Shown here one piece after another: positions 17,014-26,618 of a DNA stretch of 64,000 nucleotides (positions are counted from its first letter, which is position 1; every line of letters starts with the position of its first letter). This DNA comes from JAAZNO01 sp964508025 (GTDB taxonomy: Bacteria; Chloroflexota; Anaerolineae; B4-G1; SLSP01). Under the pieces are notes generated by a model, which worked only from the letters and a program-made list of their open reading frames with translations, searched no databases and had not been told where the DNA came from. The stretch spans positions 62,001 to 126,000 of the forward strand of contig CAZDSF010000001.1 of assembly GCA_964508025.1 (NCBI GenBank), in the 5' to 3' direction. The translations under genes were made by a program, and so were the position numbers.

Positions 17014-19449
17014 CTATGGTACGATATGCAGCAGCCCGCCGCCGGAGAAGTTGGAGCCGCCGCCGACCCACACCGCGCCGAACTGATCCACGTGTAGTGC
17101 GGTGATGAAGTTGCTGAGCAACCCATCCTCGGTGGTCAGCTGATCCCACGTCCCGTCGCTTTTATCGAAGTAGAAGACCCCGTTCTGGGTGCCGGCCCAG
17201 ATGGTTCCATCGGGCGCGACCGCCAGCATATTGAGCCAGTTCAGGAAGCCTTCTTTCTGGAAATTGAAGATGACCTCAAGTTGCGCGCCATCGTAGCGCA
17301 CGATGCTCAGGGTCGCGCCAATGAGCAGCGCGCCATCGGCGTCAAGCGCCAGGTCGCGCACGTAGCTGTGAGGCAGGGTCTCCTTCTCGATCACCATCTC
17401 CACTTGCCCGTTGCGGTAACGGGCGATGCCGTTGTTGGTACCGATCCACACTGCGTCGCCATCGGTCAGCAACGCCAGCACGCTATTCGAGGGCAGCCCG
17501 TTGTCTTCGGTGAGTTCCAGGGTCTTGGAGCCATCCGCGTTGAGGACCACAATCCCCTTGCCATCATCGCCGAACCAGGCGCGCCCCTGCGCATCCACCG
17601 CGACGCTGTCGTAGGAGCGCAGCCCCTCGAAGGCAGTCCACTTGCCGTCGCGGTAACGACTGGCGTCGCCGTTGGTGATGGCCGCCCAGACCGTCCCATC
17701 GGGAGCCACGGTCAGGGCGGTGGCCCAGCTGCTAGAGCCGCCGACGCCGTCCGCGCGGGTGAAGGTGTCCCAGGGTTGGTCGGGATCAGCCGGATCAAGG
17801 CGTTGGATCCCGCCATCGGTGCCTATCCAGAGCATTCCATCCGGCGCGGAGGCAAAAGCATCCACGAAGTTTGTCGCCGGCAGGTTGCCCTCCACGCGGA
17901 AGGTGGATTTCTCCCCCGCGATCAGGGCGTGCAGGCCCGTGTTGTTGACGAAGAGCGGTGTGCCGTCGTGATACAGCGCCATCCCAAACACGCCCTCGGT
18001 ATCGCGGAAGAGCTCCGCGCAGGCGCCGGCGGCGGGATCGAAGCGGCACAGGTTGCCCCCGCCAATGGACGATGTGCCGATCCAGAGCGCGCCATCGTCG
18101 GCGAAGGCCATCTTGCGGATGTCGGCCAGGCCGGAGACCTCGCGGCTGGCGTAGAATTTCCACTGGTTGTTCCTGAACTGCGCCAGTCCGCCAGAAGTGC
18201 CCACCCAGAGGCTGCCATCGGCGCCCACAGCAAGCGCGTTGGCCCGCTGATTCGGCAGGCCGTTGGCTTCATTATACACCGTCACCTGGGTCCCGCTGAT
18301 TTTGGAGATGCCGTTGTAGCCGGAGGCGACCCAGATGTCTTTCCCGATGACGGCAATATCGCTGATGCCGTTCCAGGAGAGGCCCTCCTTGTCGGTATAG
18401 CGCGTCCACGCGCCGGTTTGCAGATCGAGCACGCCCAGCCCGGAGTAGCCGATGAGCAGGCGGTTGTTTGCCGCGTCACAGTAGAGGCGATCTATCTTGC
18501 TCACTCCCAGGCGCACTTCTTCCGGCGTGATGGGCGTCGTGTCCCAGTTGCCGGTCATGGGATCGTAGAAGCTGAGGCCCAGCTGCGTGCCCACGACGAT
18601 GCGCGTCTCCCGTCCACCGCCGGGGACCGGCACGTCGCAGACCGTCAGCGCGTGGGCGCTCACGTGGCTCACGCCATCGAGCGGGGTGTACACTTCGGGG
18701 AATCCCTCCTCCAGGGTGGGGGAGACTTCCCAGAGCACGACGCCGCCCAATGTGGCTGCGTAGACCACGCTATCATAGACCACTACATCCCGCGCGGCGT
18801 TGGGATTGGTGTAGGGATACCAGCCAGGATCGAGCCACGAGACCGGCTCCGGAGGTAGCGGGGCAAAGAATTCCACCGAAGCGAGCACCGCCTCGAAAAG
18901 CGGCTCGATCTCCGCCCAGCGCTCGGCGGGTGCGCGGCCCAACATCAGGAAGCCCTGTGTGGGGGAGGGCATCAGCACCGCGATGCGCCCCTGCGTCCCT
19001 GCGCCGCTCTGTTCGGCGCGCACGCCGGAGACGTTGCCCACGTTCAGTTTCGTCGTGGCGCCGGTCTCGATGTCATCTTCATCCGCGAACATCTCCAGGA
19101 GCTCTTCGGCAGTGATGCCCTCCCAGAACTCGCCACCCAACAGCACGATGCCTGGCCCGCGCACATCGGCGTCGGGCGCGAGCATCACCGACATGTCTTC
19201 ATCGTGTTCCAGATCGTAGCCGGGTAGGGCGCGGAAGCTGAAGCCGCCGTATTCGTTGCGTTCGATGGCGCCGAGTTCTATCTTTGGCGCCGGCGCGGTT
19301 GTGGGAGCTGCTTGCGTTGGGGCCTCTGTCGGCGCGACGGCGGGCGTCTCTGGCGCGGCCGTTTCTTTGGCGCCTCCGCCTAGACTACAAGCCAGTGTTG
19401 TCAGCAACAACAACCCGATAACAAGTACGCATAGTTTTTTGGATCGCAT
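17014..19449 (-). CDS. Two-component-regulator-propeller (Reg_prop) lipoprotein
   Basis: This 811-residue protein begins with a lipoprotein signal ending at ACSLGG (Cys21). A Thr/Pro-rich linker is followed by a domain at about 55-200. From about 210 to 805 there are many blades with the signature LW-x-G-T/A-x-x-G, for example WVGTSGGLAQF, WIGTDGGIQRL and WAGTQNGVFYF. This is the sensor propeller usually found in hybrid histidine kinases, here without any kinase or membrane helix. It is probably a surface-exposed binding protein. GGAGG lies about 6 nt ahead of ATG 19449. Divergent from the SARP-family regulator. Confidence 0.85.
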   Translation of the reverse strand: MRSKKLCVLVIGLLLLTTLACSLGGGAKETAAPETPAVAPTEAPTQAAPTTAPAPKIELGAIERNEYGGFSFRALPGYDLEHDEDMSVMLAPDADVRGPGIVLLGGEFWEGITAEELLEMFADEDDIETGATTKLNVGNVSGVRAEQSGAGTQGRIAVLMPSPTQGFLMLGRAPAERWAEIEPLFEAVLASVEFFAPLPPEPVSWLDPGWYPYTNPNAARDVVVYDSVVYAATLGGVVLWEVSPTLEEGFPEVYTPLDGVSHVSAHALTVCDVPVPGGGRETRIVVGTQLGLSFYDPMTGNWDTTPITPEEVRLGVSKIDRLYCDAANNRLLIGYSGLGVLDLQTGAWTRYTDKEGLSWNGISDIAVIGKDIWVASGYNGISKISGTQVTVYNEANGLPNQRANALAVGADGSLWVGTSGGLAQFRNNQWKFYASREVSGLADIRKMAFADDGALWIGTSSIGGGNLCRFDPAAGACAELFRDTEGVFGMALYHDGTPLFVNNTGLHALIAGEKSTFRVEGNLPATNFVDAFASAPDGMLWIGTDGGIQRLDPADPDQPWDTFTRADGVGGSSSWATALTVAPDGTVWAAITNGDASRYRDGKWTAFEGLRSYDSVAVDAQGRAWFGDDGKGIVVLNADGSKTLELTEDNGLPSNSVLALLTDGDAVWIGTNNGIARYRNGQVEMVIEKETLPHSYVRDLALDADGALLIGATLSIVRYDGAQLEVIFNFQKEGFLNWLNMLAVAPDGTIWAGTQNGVFYFDKSDGTWDQLTTEDGLLSNFITALHVDQFGAVWVGGGSNFSGGGLLHIVP

Positions 19450-19563
19450 GGTTTCCTCCTTCAGTGAAAGTGCTATTCAAGGCATGCAAGGCTAACTGTG
19501 AACAGCGAACCGGCAATGATTGGCTTGGGATTGGCGTTTTGTGCGGTTCCTGATCTCCGCTCT

Positions 19564-19616
19564 CCTCAAAAGTATAACCGCGCTGCGTCAAAAAAACGTC
19601 AAAACCGGTGTATAAT
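19564..19616 (+). promoter_or_regulatory. Promoter with 11-bp-phased TCAAAA repeats (candidate SARP site)
   Basis: TATAAT lies at 19611-19616, 37 nt ahead of the chosen start. There is no good -35. TCAAAA occurs at 19566, 19588 and 19599, spaced 22 and 11 nt; the last two are within CGTCAAAA. The proximal copy ends 6 nt before the -10. SARP-family regulators are known to bind direct repeats at 11-bp or 22-bp spacing, about 8 bp upstream of the -10 at promoters with poor -35 elements. Autoregulation by the downstream protein is inferred. Confidence 0.55.
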
Positions 19617-19652
19617 CTGGCTGAAGGCTACCCGCTCTATGCCCGTGAGTTG

Positions 19653-22600
19653 ATGACAATCATGCCGCGACTTTCGATTACGTTACTCGGTTCGTTCCAG
19701 GTTGTGCTGGATGGCAAGCCCCTCACCGCCTTTGCCACCGATAAGGCGCGCGCATTATTGGCTTATCTGGCAGTGGAAGCCTCCCAACCGCATCGCCGTG
19801 AAGCGCTAGCTGCTTTGCTCTGGCCCGACCAACCCGAACAACGCGCCCGCCACAATCTGCGGCAGGCGCTTTCGTACTTGCGGCAGACGCTTGGCGATGC
19901 GGATGCATCGGCGCTCCCGTTCCTGTTGGTGGAGCGCGATACGGTGCAATTCAATCCCGAAGCGGATGTCTTTCTGGATGTGGCCGAATTTGCGGCGTTG
20001 ACTGAGACAACGCGCCAGCATCGCCATCTGCGCCCGGAACGCTGCTGGCCTTGTTTGCAGCGGCAGCAACGGCTGGCGGCGCTCTATCGGGGGGATTTTC
20101 TGGGGCAATTCTTCGTGCCTGATAGTGCGCTGTATGAGGAATGGGCGTTGCTCAAGCGGGAATGGTTGCGTCATCTGGCGATGGAGGCTTTTGCTGTTTT
20201 GAGCGACTATCATGAGCGGCGCGGGGAATTCCGGCTGGCTCATGCTTATGCGCAACGCCAGGTTGAATTGGAACCCTGGCGCGAGGAGGCGCATTGCCAG
20301 CTGATGCGGCTGCTCGCGCGTGAGGGGCAGCGCAGCGCGGCGCTAGCGCAGTATGAGACGTGTCGGCGCGTGTTACAGGCTGAGTTCGCTGCCGCGCCCG
20401 CGACGGAAACAACGCGCCTTTTCGAGCAGATCAGGGCCGAAGCGCAAGGGTGCAGTAAAGAGCATTTTCTCTCGGTTTCCCCGCCGTTACCTGTTCCCGC
20501 GCTCTTCGTGGGCCGCGAAACGGAGCTTGCTGAGCTTGCTGAGTTGCTCGCGGATCCGGCGTGTCGGCTCATCACCTTGACTGGCCCCGGCGGGATTGGC
20601 AAGAGCTGTCTGGCGCAACGCCTCGCGGATCTGCATCGCGGCTTGTTTGCGGATGGCGTCTTCTTCGTCAGTTTGAGCGCCGCCGCCGATATGGATGCGG
20701 TTGCCGTGGCGCTGGCTGACGCCCTCGCGCTGCCTTCGCCGCTTCACGGGGCCTCGCGGTGGCTGTTTCAGCAGCTGCGCCACAAGGAGTTGCTGCTGGT
20801 GCTGGATAATTTCGAGCATCTGGTGGATTGTTGCGAGCTGCTGAGCGCGTTGCTGCGCGCGGCGCCCCATCTCATGTTGGTGGTCACTTCACGTGAAAAG
20901 CTGCATTTGCAGGAAGAATGGGTCTATGCTTTGGAGGGGTTGCGCTACCCGGCGGCCCTACCAGCGCGCCTCGAGGAAGCGCAGACCTTTAGCGCGTTGG
21001 CGCTCTTTCGGCGGCGCGCCATGCAGATACACCGTCACTTCGAGCTCACAGAAGAGACGCTGCCCGATGTCATCCGTATCTGCCAGCTTGTGGAGGGCTT
21101 GCCTCTGGGTGTGGCGTTGGCTGCTGCGGCGACCGCCGAGCAATCTTGCGCGGAAATTGCCGCAGCACTCGCGCGCACACTGGACGCTTTGCACACCACG
21201 CTGCGCAACATGCCCGCGCGGCATCACAGTCTACGCGCCGCTTTCGAACACTCGTGGGCATTGTTGACGCCTGCCGAACAGGCATCTTTCACGGCTTTGG
21301 CGGTGTTTGTCACGGGTTTCGATGCTGAAGCGGCGCGCGAAGTTGCCGGCGCGCCTGATACGGTGTTAGCGGCGTTGACGGCTAAGTCGTTGTTGAGTTT
21401 CGATGGCGGGCGCTACCTCTGGCACGAGGCCACGCACCAATACGCAGCCGAGCATCTGGCAGCAGACCCGGCTCGCGCGCAGCAGTTGGGGGATCGCCAC
21501 TGCGCTGCCTTCGCTGCTCGCGCCCAACGCGCCGGCGCGCAGGGTGATGGGGCGGCGGATGATCTGGCGGCCCTGGAACGCGACCGGGGCAACTTCAAGG
21601 CGGCCTGGAATTGGGCCCTCGCGTATGGCAAACTGGACTGTCTTGAAGCGATGAGTCGGGGTATGGGATTGTTCTATCAGCAACGCGGCCCGGCGCAGGA
21701 GGGGGCGGCGCTATTCGCGGCGGCCCTGGAGCACCTCGCGTCAGAGATCGAGAGCGCGCCATCGCTGGCGGCGCATCTATGTGTGGAGCAGGCGCGGTTG
21801 TTGGCCCTTCAGGCGCGTTATGCGCAGGCGGTGGAGAGTGCGGCGCGGCTCGCGGCGCTGGGACGCCGGTTGGGCTCTGCTGTGTTTGAGGCAACCGGGT
21901 ATTTTCTTCAGGGGCAGACTTTCCAACAACAAGGCAAAAACGAGGAGGCGCAGCAGGCGCTTGAAGCGGCGTTGGCGCATTCCGTCGCCGCGCCGCAAGC
22001 CGTTTGCCTGAAAGCGGATGTGTTGCGCGAGCTCGGCAATGTTGCCGCGCGGCGCGGAGAACGGGGCGCGGCGCGGCGATACTACGAAGACGCGCTGAAT
22101 CTCTACCGGGAGCTGGGAAATCAGCGCGGAGAAAGCGCCGTGCTCAACAACCTCGGTTCGCTTGCCTGTGACTGTGGGGATTACGCCGGCGCGCAAGCAT
22201 ACCTCACATCCGCGTTGGCGCTGTATCGCGCATGGGGCAATTTGCCGGGCGAAGCCAAGGCGCTGAACAATCTCGCCAACGTGGCTGCCGATCAGCGGGA
22301 TTATAGCACGGCGCTGCAACACTACCGGGCTGCCCTTCGGATCCATCAGGTTATGGAGAATTCCCCAGCGCAGGGCGCGGCGTTGAACAACCTGGGCGCG
22401 CTATACTGGGAATTGGGCCTGTACACCGAAGCGCGGGCTGCTTATCGGCAGGCGCTTGCCATTTACCGAGAAAGCGACAATCTCCAGGCAGAAGGCGAGA
22501 GCCTGGCGAACCTCAGTCTGGTCGAACTGCGCACCGGCGACCTGCGCGCGGCTTCACAGCTGGCGCAGCAGGCTGCTGCGGCTGCGCTCCGCAGCGATGA

Positions 22601-23069
22601 TGCGCTCAATCTTGCCAATGCCTACACCTATCTGGGCAAGATTCACACGGCTTTGGCGCAATGGGATGAGGCCGAACGCTGGTATCGCCAGGCGCTCGCT
22701 ATCCGTGAAACCATTCCGCATCCCGGACGGCTGCTGGAGCTCCAGACGGAGCTGGCTTATCTGACCTGGCAACGCGGCGATCCTATCCAGGCGTTGGCGG
22801 ATATTGCGCCGGTCCTGGCGGCATTGCAGGATGAAAGCGCTTTGGAAGGTGCAGAAGAACCGTATCAGGTGTATTGGATCTGCTGCGAAATTCTGCGAGC
22901 CAACGCGGATGCCAGAGCCGCGCCGTTGCTGGCATTGGCTCAGCAGCAATTGCTCGCGCAGGCTGCGCGCATCTCTGATCTGGAGCTGCGTCGCGCATTT
23001 TTGCGGAACGTCCCCGCGCATCGCCGAATCAGCGAGTCTTGTGGCAGTTCTCCGACTCCCGGCGCTTGA
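19653..23069 (+). CDS. SARP-type regulator: winged helix, BTAD, NB-ARC ATPase and TPR
   Basis: This is a 1138-residue transcription factor of AfsR/SARP architecture. Residues 4-90 are a winged helix (RLSITLLGSFQVVLDGKPL), BTAD covers about 95-255, and an NB-ARC ATPase follows, with P-loop GPGGIGKS near 315-325 and Walker B LLLVLDNFEHL. The remainder, from about 650, is TPR repeats (for example LNNLGALYWELGLYTEARAAY). GTG 19608 overlaps the -10 hexamer and cannot be the start. ATG 19653 (or 19662) is downstream of it. Such proteins usually couple DNA binding to ATP hydrolysis and a partner signal. Target genes are unknown; the gene stands alone. Confidence 0.88.
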   Translation: MTIMPRLSITLLGSFQVVLDGKPLTAFATDKARALLAYLAVEASQPHRREALAALLWPDQPEQRARHNLRQALSYLRQTLGDADASALPFLLVERDTVQFNPEADVFLDVAEFAALTETTRQHRHLRPERCWPCLQRQQRLAALYRGDFLGQFFVPDSALYEEWALLKREWLRHLAMEAFAVLSDYHERRGEFRLAHAYAQRQVELEPWREEAHCQLMRLLAREGQRSAALAQYETCRRVLQAEFAAAPATETTRLFEQIRAEAQGCSKEHFLSVSPPLPVPALFVGRETELAELAELLADPACRLITLTGPGGIGKSCLAQRLADLHRGLFADGVFFVSLSAAADMDAVAVALADALALPSPLHGASRWLFQQLRHKELLLVLDNFEHLVDCCELLSALLRAAPHLMLVVTSREKLHLQEEWVYALEGLRYPAALPARLEEAQTFSALALFRRRAMQIHRHFELTEETLPDVIRICQLVEGLPLGVALAAAATAEQSCAEIAAALARTLDALHTTLRNMPARHHSLRAAFEHSWALLTPAEQASFTALAVFVTGFDAEAAREVAGAPDTVLAALTAKSLLSFDGGRYLWHEATHQYAAEHLAADPARAQQLGDRHCAAFAARAQRAGAQGDGAADDLAALERDRGNFKAAWNWALAYGKLDCLEAMSRGMGLFYQQRGPAQEGAALFAAALEHLASEIESAPSLAAHLCVEQARLLALQARYAQAVESAARLAALGRRLGSAVFEATGYFLQGQTFQQQGKNEEAQQALEAALAHSVAAPQAVCLKADVLRELGNVAARRGERGAARRYYEDALNLYRELGNQRGESAVLNNLGSLACDCGDYAGAQAYLTSALALYRAWGNLPGEAKALNNLANVAADQRDYSTALQHYRAALRIHQVMENSPAQGAALNNLGALYWELGLYTEARAAYRQALAIYRESDNLQAEGESLANLSLVELRTGDLRAASQLAQQAAAAALRSDDALNLANAYTYLGKIHTALAQWDEAERWYRQALAIRETIPHPGRLLELQTELAYLTWQRGDPIQALADIAPVLAALQDESALEGAEEPYQVYWICCEILRANADARAAPLLALAQQQLLAQAARISDLELRRAFLRNVPAHRRISESCGSSPTPGA

Positions 23070-23079
23070 CTATCCCCGC

Positions 23080-24147
23080 CTACCCTTGCACCGCCGCAAT
23101 GAACGTTTCGGCCTCTTCCAGCGTGAGTTCCTCGGAGATGCAGAACAGGAAGCCCTTGCCGCCCAGTTCGCGGATGATTTTCAGCGCGCCTTCGCGGGTG
23201 ACGAAGAGCTGGCAGAGCTTGCCCCCATCGCGGATGCGCTTGAGCAGGGGCAGCCATTCCTCCGGCGGCGGCGCGCCATCGCCCGGAATCCACTGAATGC
23301 CCCGTAACCGCTGGAGCGAAAGCAGCATATCCAGGTGGCGAATCTGCCCCTTGCCGTCGAGGTGGTAGAAGCAGTATTCCAGGTGCGCGCAGCAGGCTTC
23401 CAGATCGGGCAGCACAAAGCGCTCGAACATCTTTGGCGAGATCATGTAGGCGAAATCGCTTTGCAGCATGTAGCATGGTTCTGGCGCCCAGATCGGCGCC
23501 CAGCAGCCATAGCCCCGCTTGTTCTCCGGCAGCAGCGCCGCGAGCGCATCATAGTAGCGCAGCCACAAGGTCGTGATTTCCCCCGCCAGGCGCGCGACCT
23601 CATCCGGCGCGTCGTAGAGGTCGGTGAGCAGCAATTGCGTATCGCGCAGGCTTGCCAGGATATCGAGGTTGCCGCCCAGATCGGTGTGCCCGATGATGTA
23701 GCCATCCAGGCGGCGGGCGGCGGCGCGGAAGAATTCCTGGGTGCGCAGCCACCAGACGTTATGGGGATCATAGGCCGGATGGAGCTCCGCCAACGAGGCG
23801 GCGCCTATCGGCCCGAACCAGGTCGTATCGGTGCGATACTCCACGGTCGAGCCGAGAAAACCGGCGACAATCCCCGCGCCGAGATTGGGCCAAACTTTGG
23901 GTACCGCATCGCCCAGATAGCGGACTTGGGTGATCGCGGGCAACAACTCGTCGAGGATCGCATCGGCGGGTACGTCCAACGGGTAGCGTGTGAGGAACGG
24001 CGACAGCACGCGGTAGTCCACGTCTGGAAGTTGCGGGAAGACTTCGAGCCACAACAAGGGGCGTTCCAGTTCGCCCTCCCACCAGGCCAGCCAGTCGGGG
24101 GTGACGCGGGCCCAATCCTCTGCGGTGAAATGCGGGTTTGATTCCAT
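23080..24147 (-). CDS. Uroporphyrinogen decarboxylase-like protein
   Basis: This 355-residue TIM-barrel protein resembles the URO-D/corrinoid methyltransferase superfamily (Trp-rich start ARVTPDWLAWWEGELERPLLW, barrel strands with YYHLDGKGQIRHLDMLLSL-type segments and GKGFLFCISEELTLEEA near the end). The catalytic residue cannot be assigned with confidence. ATG 24147 has AGGAGCC 6 nt upstream (ATG 24150 is 3 nt from it). Haem synthesis is unlikely because no other haem gene is nearby; methyl transfer or an unknown carbon-lyase activity is more probable. A second family member lies at 43805-44914. Confidence 0.75.
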   Translation of the reverse strand: MESNPHFTAEDWARVTPDWLAWWEGELERPLLWLEVFPQLPDVDYRVLSPFLTRYPLDVPADAILDELLPAITQVRYLGDAVPKVWPNLGAGIVAGFLGSTVEYRTDTTWFGPIGAASLAELHPAYDPHNVWWLRTQEFFRAAARRLDGYIIGHTDLGGNLDILASLRDTQLLLTDLYDAPDEVARLAGEITTLWLRYYDALAALLPENKRGYGCWAPIWAPEPCYMLQSDFAYMISPKMFERFVLPDLEACCAHLEYCFYHLDGKGQIRHLDMLLSLQRLRGIQWIPGDGAPPPEEWLPLLKRIRDGGKLCQLFVTREGALKIIRELGGKGFLFCISEELTLEEAETFIAAVQG

Positions 24148-24291
24148 CATTGGCTCCTGATGCTGATTTCTGTGATTTTCGCTGTTGAGTGTAGGCGCGA
24201 ACGGCAAAATTGCAAGTATTCGAGCGCGCGCTGCCTCGCTGCTCGAAAACCTATTTCTGTGGCTTTGGTTTGCAATTTTATAAACAAACAC

Positions 24292-24320
24292 TTGAAGCGA
24301 TTACAATTTCGTTGTATAAT
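24292..24320 (+). promoter_or_regulatory. Sigma-70 type promoter of the secreted protein gene
   Basis: The -35 is TTGAAG at 24292-24297, the spacer is 17 nt and the -10 is a perfect TATAAT at 24315-24320. The start codon at 24396 lies about 70 nt downstream of the predicted transcription start. Confidence 0.7.
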
Positions 24321-24395
24321 GAAGGTATCCATCACCTCTCGCAACATCCGCGTCTGGAGAGTTCACCGTTTTTCAGCATGTCAGGAGCAAAGGCT

Positions 24396-25565
24396 ATGAA
24401 ACGCTACGATTGGAGCAAGGTGGTGCTCGGCATAGCATTGGGCGCATTCTGCGCGTTGTTGTTGGTGATAACCGGCAGCAGTGGGATAGCGTCGGGCGCG
24501 GAGAGGGCAGCGCCGCTTTCGGTGATAGCCCCATCGGATGTGGCGCTTTCTGGCCCAGGCGTTGGGGAAAGCGGAAGCGCGCTCACGTTTGTAGCGGCGA
24601 CGTCGCCCCTCACCACCACATTGCCGCTGACGTTCACCTGGAAGGCGAGCGGACACGCGCCGGCGATGCATCTGCGCGAGCAGCTCACGGATACGTTCAC
24701 CGTTGTCTGGACGCTTGGCGGCGCGCAGGCGATCACGGTCACAGCCGCAAATGGCGCCGGCGGCGTGACCGGAACGCGGGCTGTGCTCATTGATCCAACC
24801 GATACCCTGTACCTGCCGCTGGTGTTGCGACGCTATCCGCCGGGGCCGGTCATCCACTTCTTCCGCGCCAATGTGGAGATCGCCAATCCGGGCGATACCA
24901 TCATTCTGGAATGGGCTTCTGAGGATGCCACGGCAGCGGTGTTGTATCGGATTCTGCCGACGGGGCAGTATGGGTATTCCTGGGTCGTGGATGTCAGCGG
25001 CTCGATGGTCTACGAGATTCCAGAGACGTGGCGCAACTACGAGGGCTTCCTGCTGCGCGTCTCTGATGATGCGGCGCTCTGGGCGCAAGCCTATCTCGGC
25101 ATTCCGTTGATCTGTCCCGATGCGTGGTTCTTCGAGCCGGCGCCGAACGAGTGCCCCGCTGCGCCGGCGCTCTACAGCGCGGGCGCGGAACAGCCTTTCG
25201 AGCACGGGTTGATGTTGTGGGTAGGTGAGCAGGATTATATCTACGTGCTTTCCGATGACGGTTTCAGTCGCCGTTGGAGCATCTATGTGGATACCTGGGA
25301 CGATGGCGATCCGATAGATGATCCGAGCATCATACCGCCGCCGGGGTTTTACCAGCCGGTGCGGGGCTTTGGGCTGGTCTGGCGGGAGAATTCGGACGTC
25401 CGCGAACGGCTCGGTTGGGCTACCGCGCCGGAGGCGGGCTACGAGACGGCAGTGCAGCGCACCTCGCGCTGGAAGTACAACGAGATCTACGTCCGCGCGC
25501 TCGATGGCGGCGTGTGGCGGCTGCTGCCTGAAGGAAGCGGCTGGGAATACATCCCTGCGCCATGA
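24396..25565 (+). CDS. Secreted protein with Ig-like region, function unknown
   Basis: This encodes 389 residues. ATG 24396 has AGGAG 8 nt upstream. A signal peptide with hydrophobic core spans about 9-28 (GIALGAFCALLLVITG) and a cleavage region follows near 35-40. An Ig-like domain of about 40-135 ends in LYLPLVLRR. The second region (about 140-240) contains FFRANVEIANPGDTIILEW, again Ig-like, and a Tyr/Trp-rich C-terminal part (GFGLVWRENSDVRERLGWA). No catalytic motif is seen. The gene has its own consensus promoter, so it may be well expressed at the cell surface. Confidence 0.7.
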   Translation: MKRYDWSKVVLGIALGAFCALLLVITGSSGIASGAERAAPLSVIAPSDVALSGPGVGESGSALTFVAATSPLTTTLPLTFTWKASGHAPAMHLREQLTDTFTVVWTLGGAQAITVTAANGAGGVTGTRAVLIDPTDTLYLPLVLRRYPPGPVIHFFRANVEIANPGDTIILEWASEDATAAVLYRILPTGQYGYSWVVDVSGSMVYEIPETWRNYEGFLLRVSDDAALWAQAYLGIPLICPDAWFFEPAPNECPAAPALYSAGAEQPFEHGLMLWVGEQDYIYVLSDDGFSRRWSIYVDTWDDGDPIDDPSIIPPPGFYQPVRGFGLVWRENSDVRERLGWATAPEAGYETAVQRTSRWKYNEIYVRALDGGVWRLLPEGSGWEYIPAP

Positions 25566-25572
25566 AGTATGA

Positions 25573-25613
25573 AAGCGTGAAACGTGAGGAAGTCGCCATC
25601 ACGTTTCACGCTT
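25573..25613. terminator. Bidirectional hairpin between convergent genes
   Basis: AAGCGTGAAACGTGA (25573-25587) pairs perfectly over 15 bp with TCACGTTTCACGCTT (25599-25613), with an 11-nt loop. It sits between convergent genes ending at 25565 (+) and 25633 (-). No clear T tract on either side. Confidence 0.6.
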
Positions 25614-25632
25614 CATCTGTGAGGCGCGCGCG

Positions 25633-25977
25633 CTACAGCGCAGCGCGAATAGCCTCAAGCGTCTCGCGGGCAGGCGGCGCCATGTTGAAGAAGCCGCTGA
25701 GCTTCTCACAGCCGTAATCCGCGCAGTGGGCGCAATTCACCACGCCGCGCTCGACGCCGCAGGCGCGGATGGGGCACTGTCCGCAATAGCCGCCATGCCG
25801 CCCTTCGATCACACAGCCATCGCAGATGACATCCTCGAATTTCATATCCGGGGCGTTGTACTCCACGCGCCACCTGGCGAGCAGCGCCTCCAACCCTGCC
25901 GTGTCATTAGCCTGGGTCAGAAGATATGCCTCACATTCCGAGCAGACAAGTCCGCAGTAAGCCACAATACGTTCCAT
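25633..25977 (-). CDS. DUF3795 cysteine-rich protein
   Basis: This 114-residue protein begins MERIVAYCGLVCSECEAYLL, which matches the N-terminus of DUF3795 (CGLxCxxCxA). Eleven further Cys include CDGC, CGQCPIRAC, and CAHCADYGC, suggesting a zinc or iron-sulfur binding fold. ATG 25977 has GGAGG 8 nt upstream; the upstream TTG is part of that site. Function is not known. It lies in a decayed patch beside GyrI-like proteins. Confidence 0.8.
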   Translation of the reverse strand: MERIVAYCGLVCSECEAYLLTQANDTAGLEALLARWRVEYNAPDMKFEDVICDGCVIEGRHGGYCGQCPIRACGVERGVVNCAHCADYGCEKLSGFFNMAPPARETLEAIRAAL

Positions 25978-26069
25978 CGTTTCTACCTCCAAAAACAGTT
26001 GCGGGTTGCAGGTCGAAAGTTCCGGGTCGGTCAGCCCTCATCTTTGTGTGGGCGGCACTAGCGCAGCCG

Positions 26070-26528
26070 TTATTCTGTGATGGGGACGTAGATCTCAAAC
26101 TGTGAGTTGGGATCATCGGGATTGAAAGTCGGCCCATAGCACTCGAATTCCGGCGTGGGGGCGTGCACATATTCCGATTGCGGCAGCCATTGCTGATAGA
26201 TGAAATCGTAGGTCTCCTGGATGGTGGGCATGGTGCAGGGAAAGACGGCATATTGCGCAGCGGGAATATCCAGTTTGACCATGTCTGCGGGGGCATCGCT
26301 GCCCGCCGCGACGCTGAAAGCGGCGATGTAATCCCAAGCGCCGGTCGCCTCATCGTAATTGTCCATCACGCCGTAGGAAATGCCTTGCTCGGCAATTCCC
26401 TGGATTTCGCCCATGCGCGTGAAGAGCTGCTCCCACAGCTGCGGAATGTCGCTGGGTTGTCCCATCACGCAGCGTAACTTCAAGCCAACGACGGTGAAAG
26501 CCTCTTTTTGAATGATTTGTGGTTCCAT
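26070..26528 (-). CDS. GyrI-like stand-alone effector-binding protein
   Basis: This 152-residue protein has the GyrI/AraC-effector-binding fold. Typical features are residues 3-20 (QIIQKEAFTVVGLKLR), WEQLFTRMGEIQGI and the tail segments YAVFPCTMPTIQETYDFIYQ and EFECYGPTFNPDDPNSQFEIYVPI. Such domains bind small molecules, and as separate proteins they lack a DNA-binding part. GGAGG lies 9 nt ahead of ATG 26528. A similar domain is encoded at 26874-27335 and a MerR pseudogene lies at 27340-27706, so these may descend from one regulatory locus. Confidence 0.85.
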   Translation of the reverse strand: MEPQIIQKEAFTVVGLKLRCVMGQPSDIPQLWEQLFTRMGEIQGIAEQGISYGVMDNYDEATGAWDYIAAFSVAAGSDAPADMVKLDIPAAQYAVFPCTMPTIQETYDFIYQQWLPQSEYVHAPTPEFECYGPTFNPDDPNSQFEIYVPITE

Positions 26529-26618
26529 TTTGTATCCCTCCTGAATTTGAATCCTGAAAACCATGTTCAGGATACCGCCGGTATATGTCAAATCATGTCA
26601 TATTCTGAAGGAGTATAG

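Noticed and set aside
19608..19652. GTG 19608 as start of the SARP-type regulator
   Set aside because: It overlaps the TATAAT hexamer and would need a transcript beginning further upstream; ATG 19653 or 19662 fits better.
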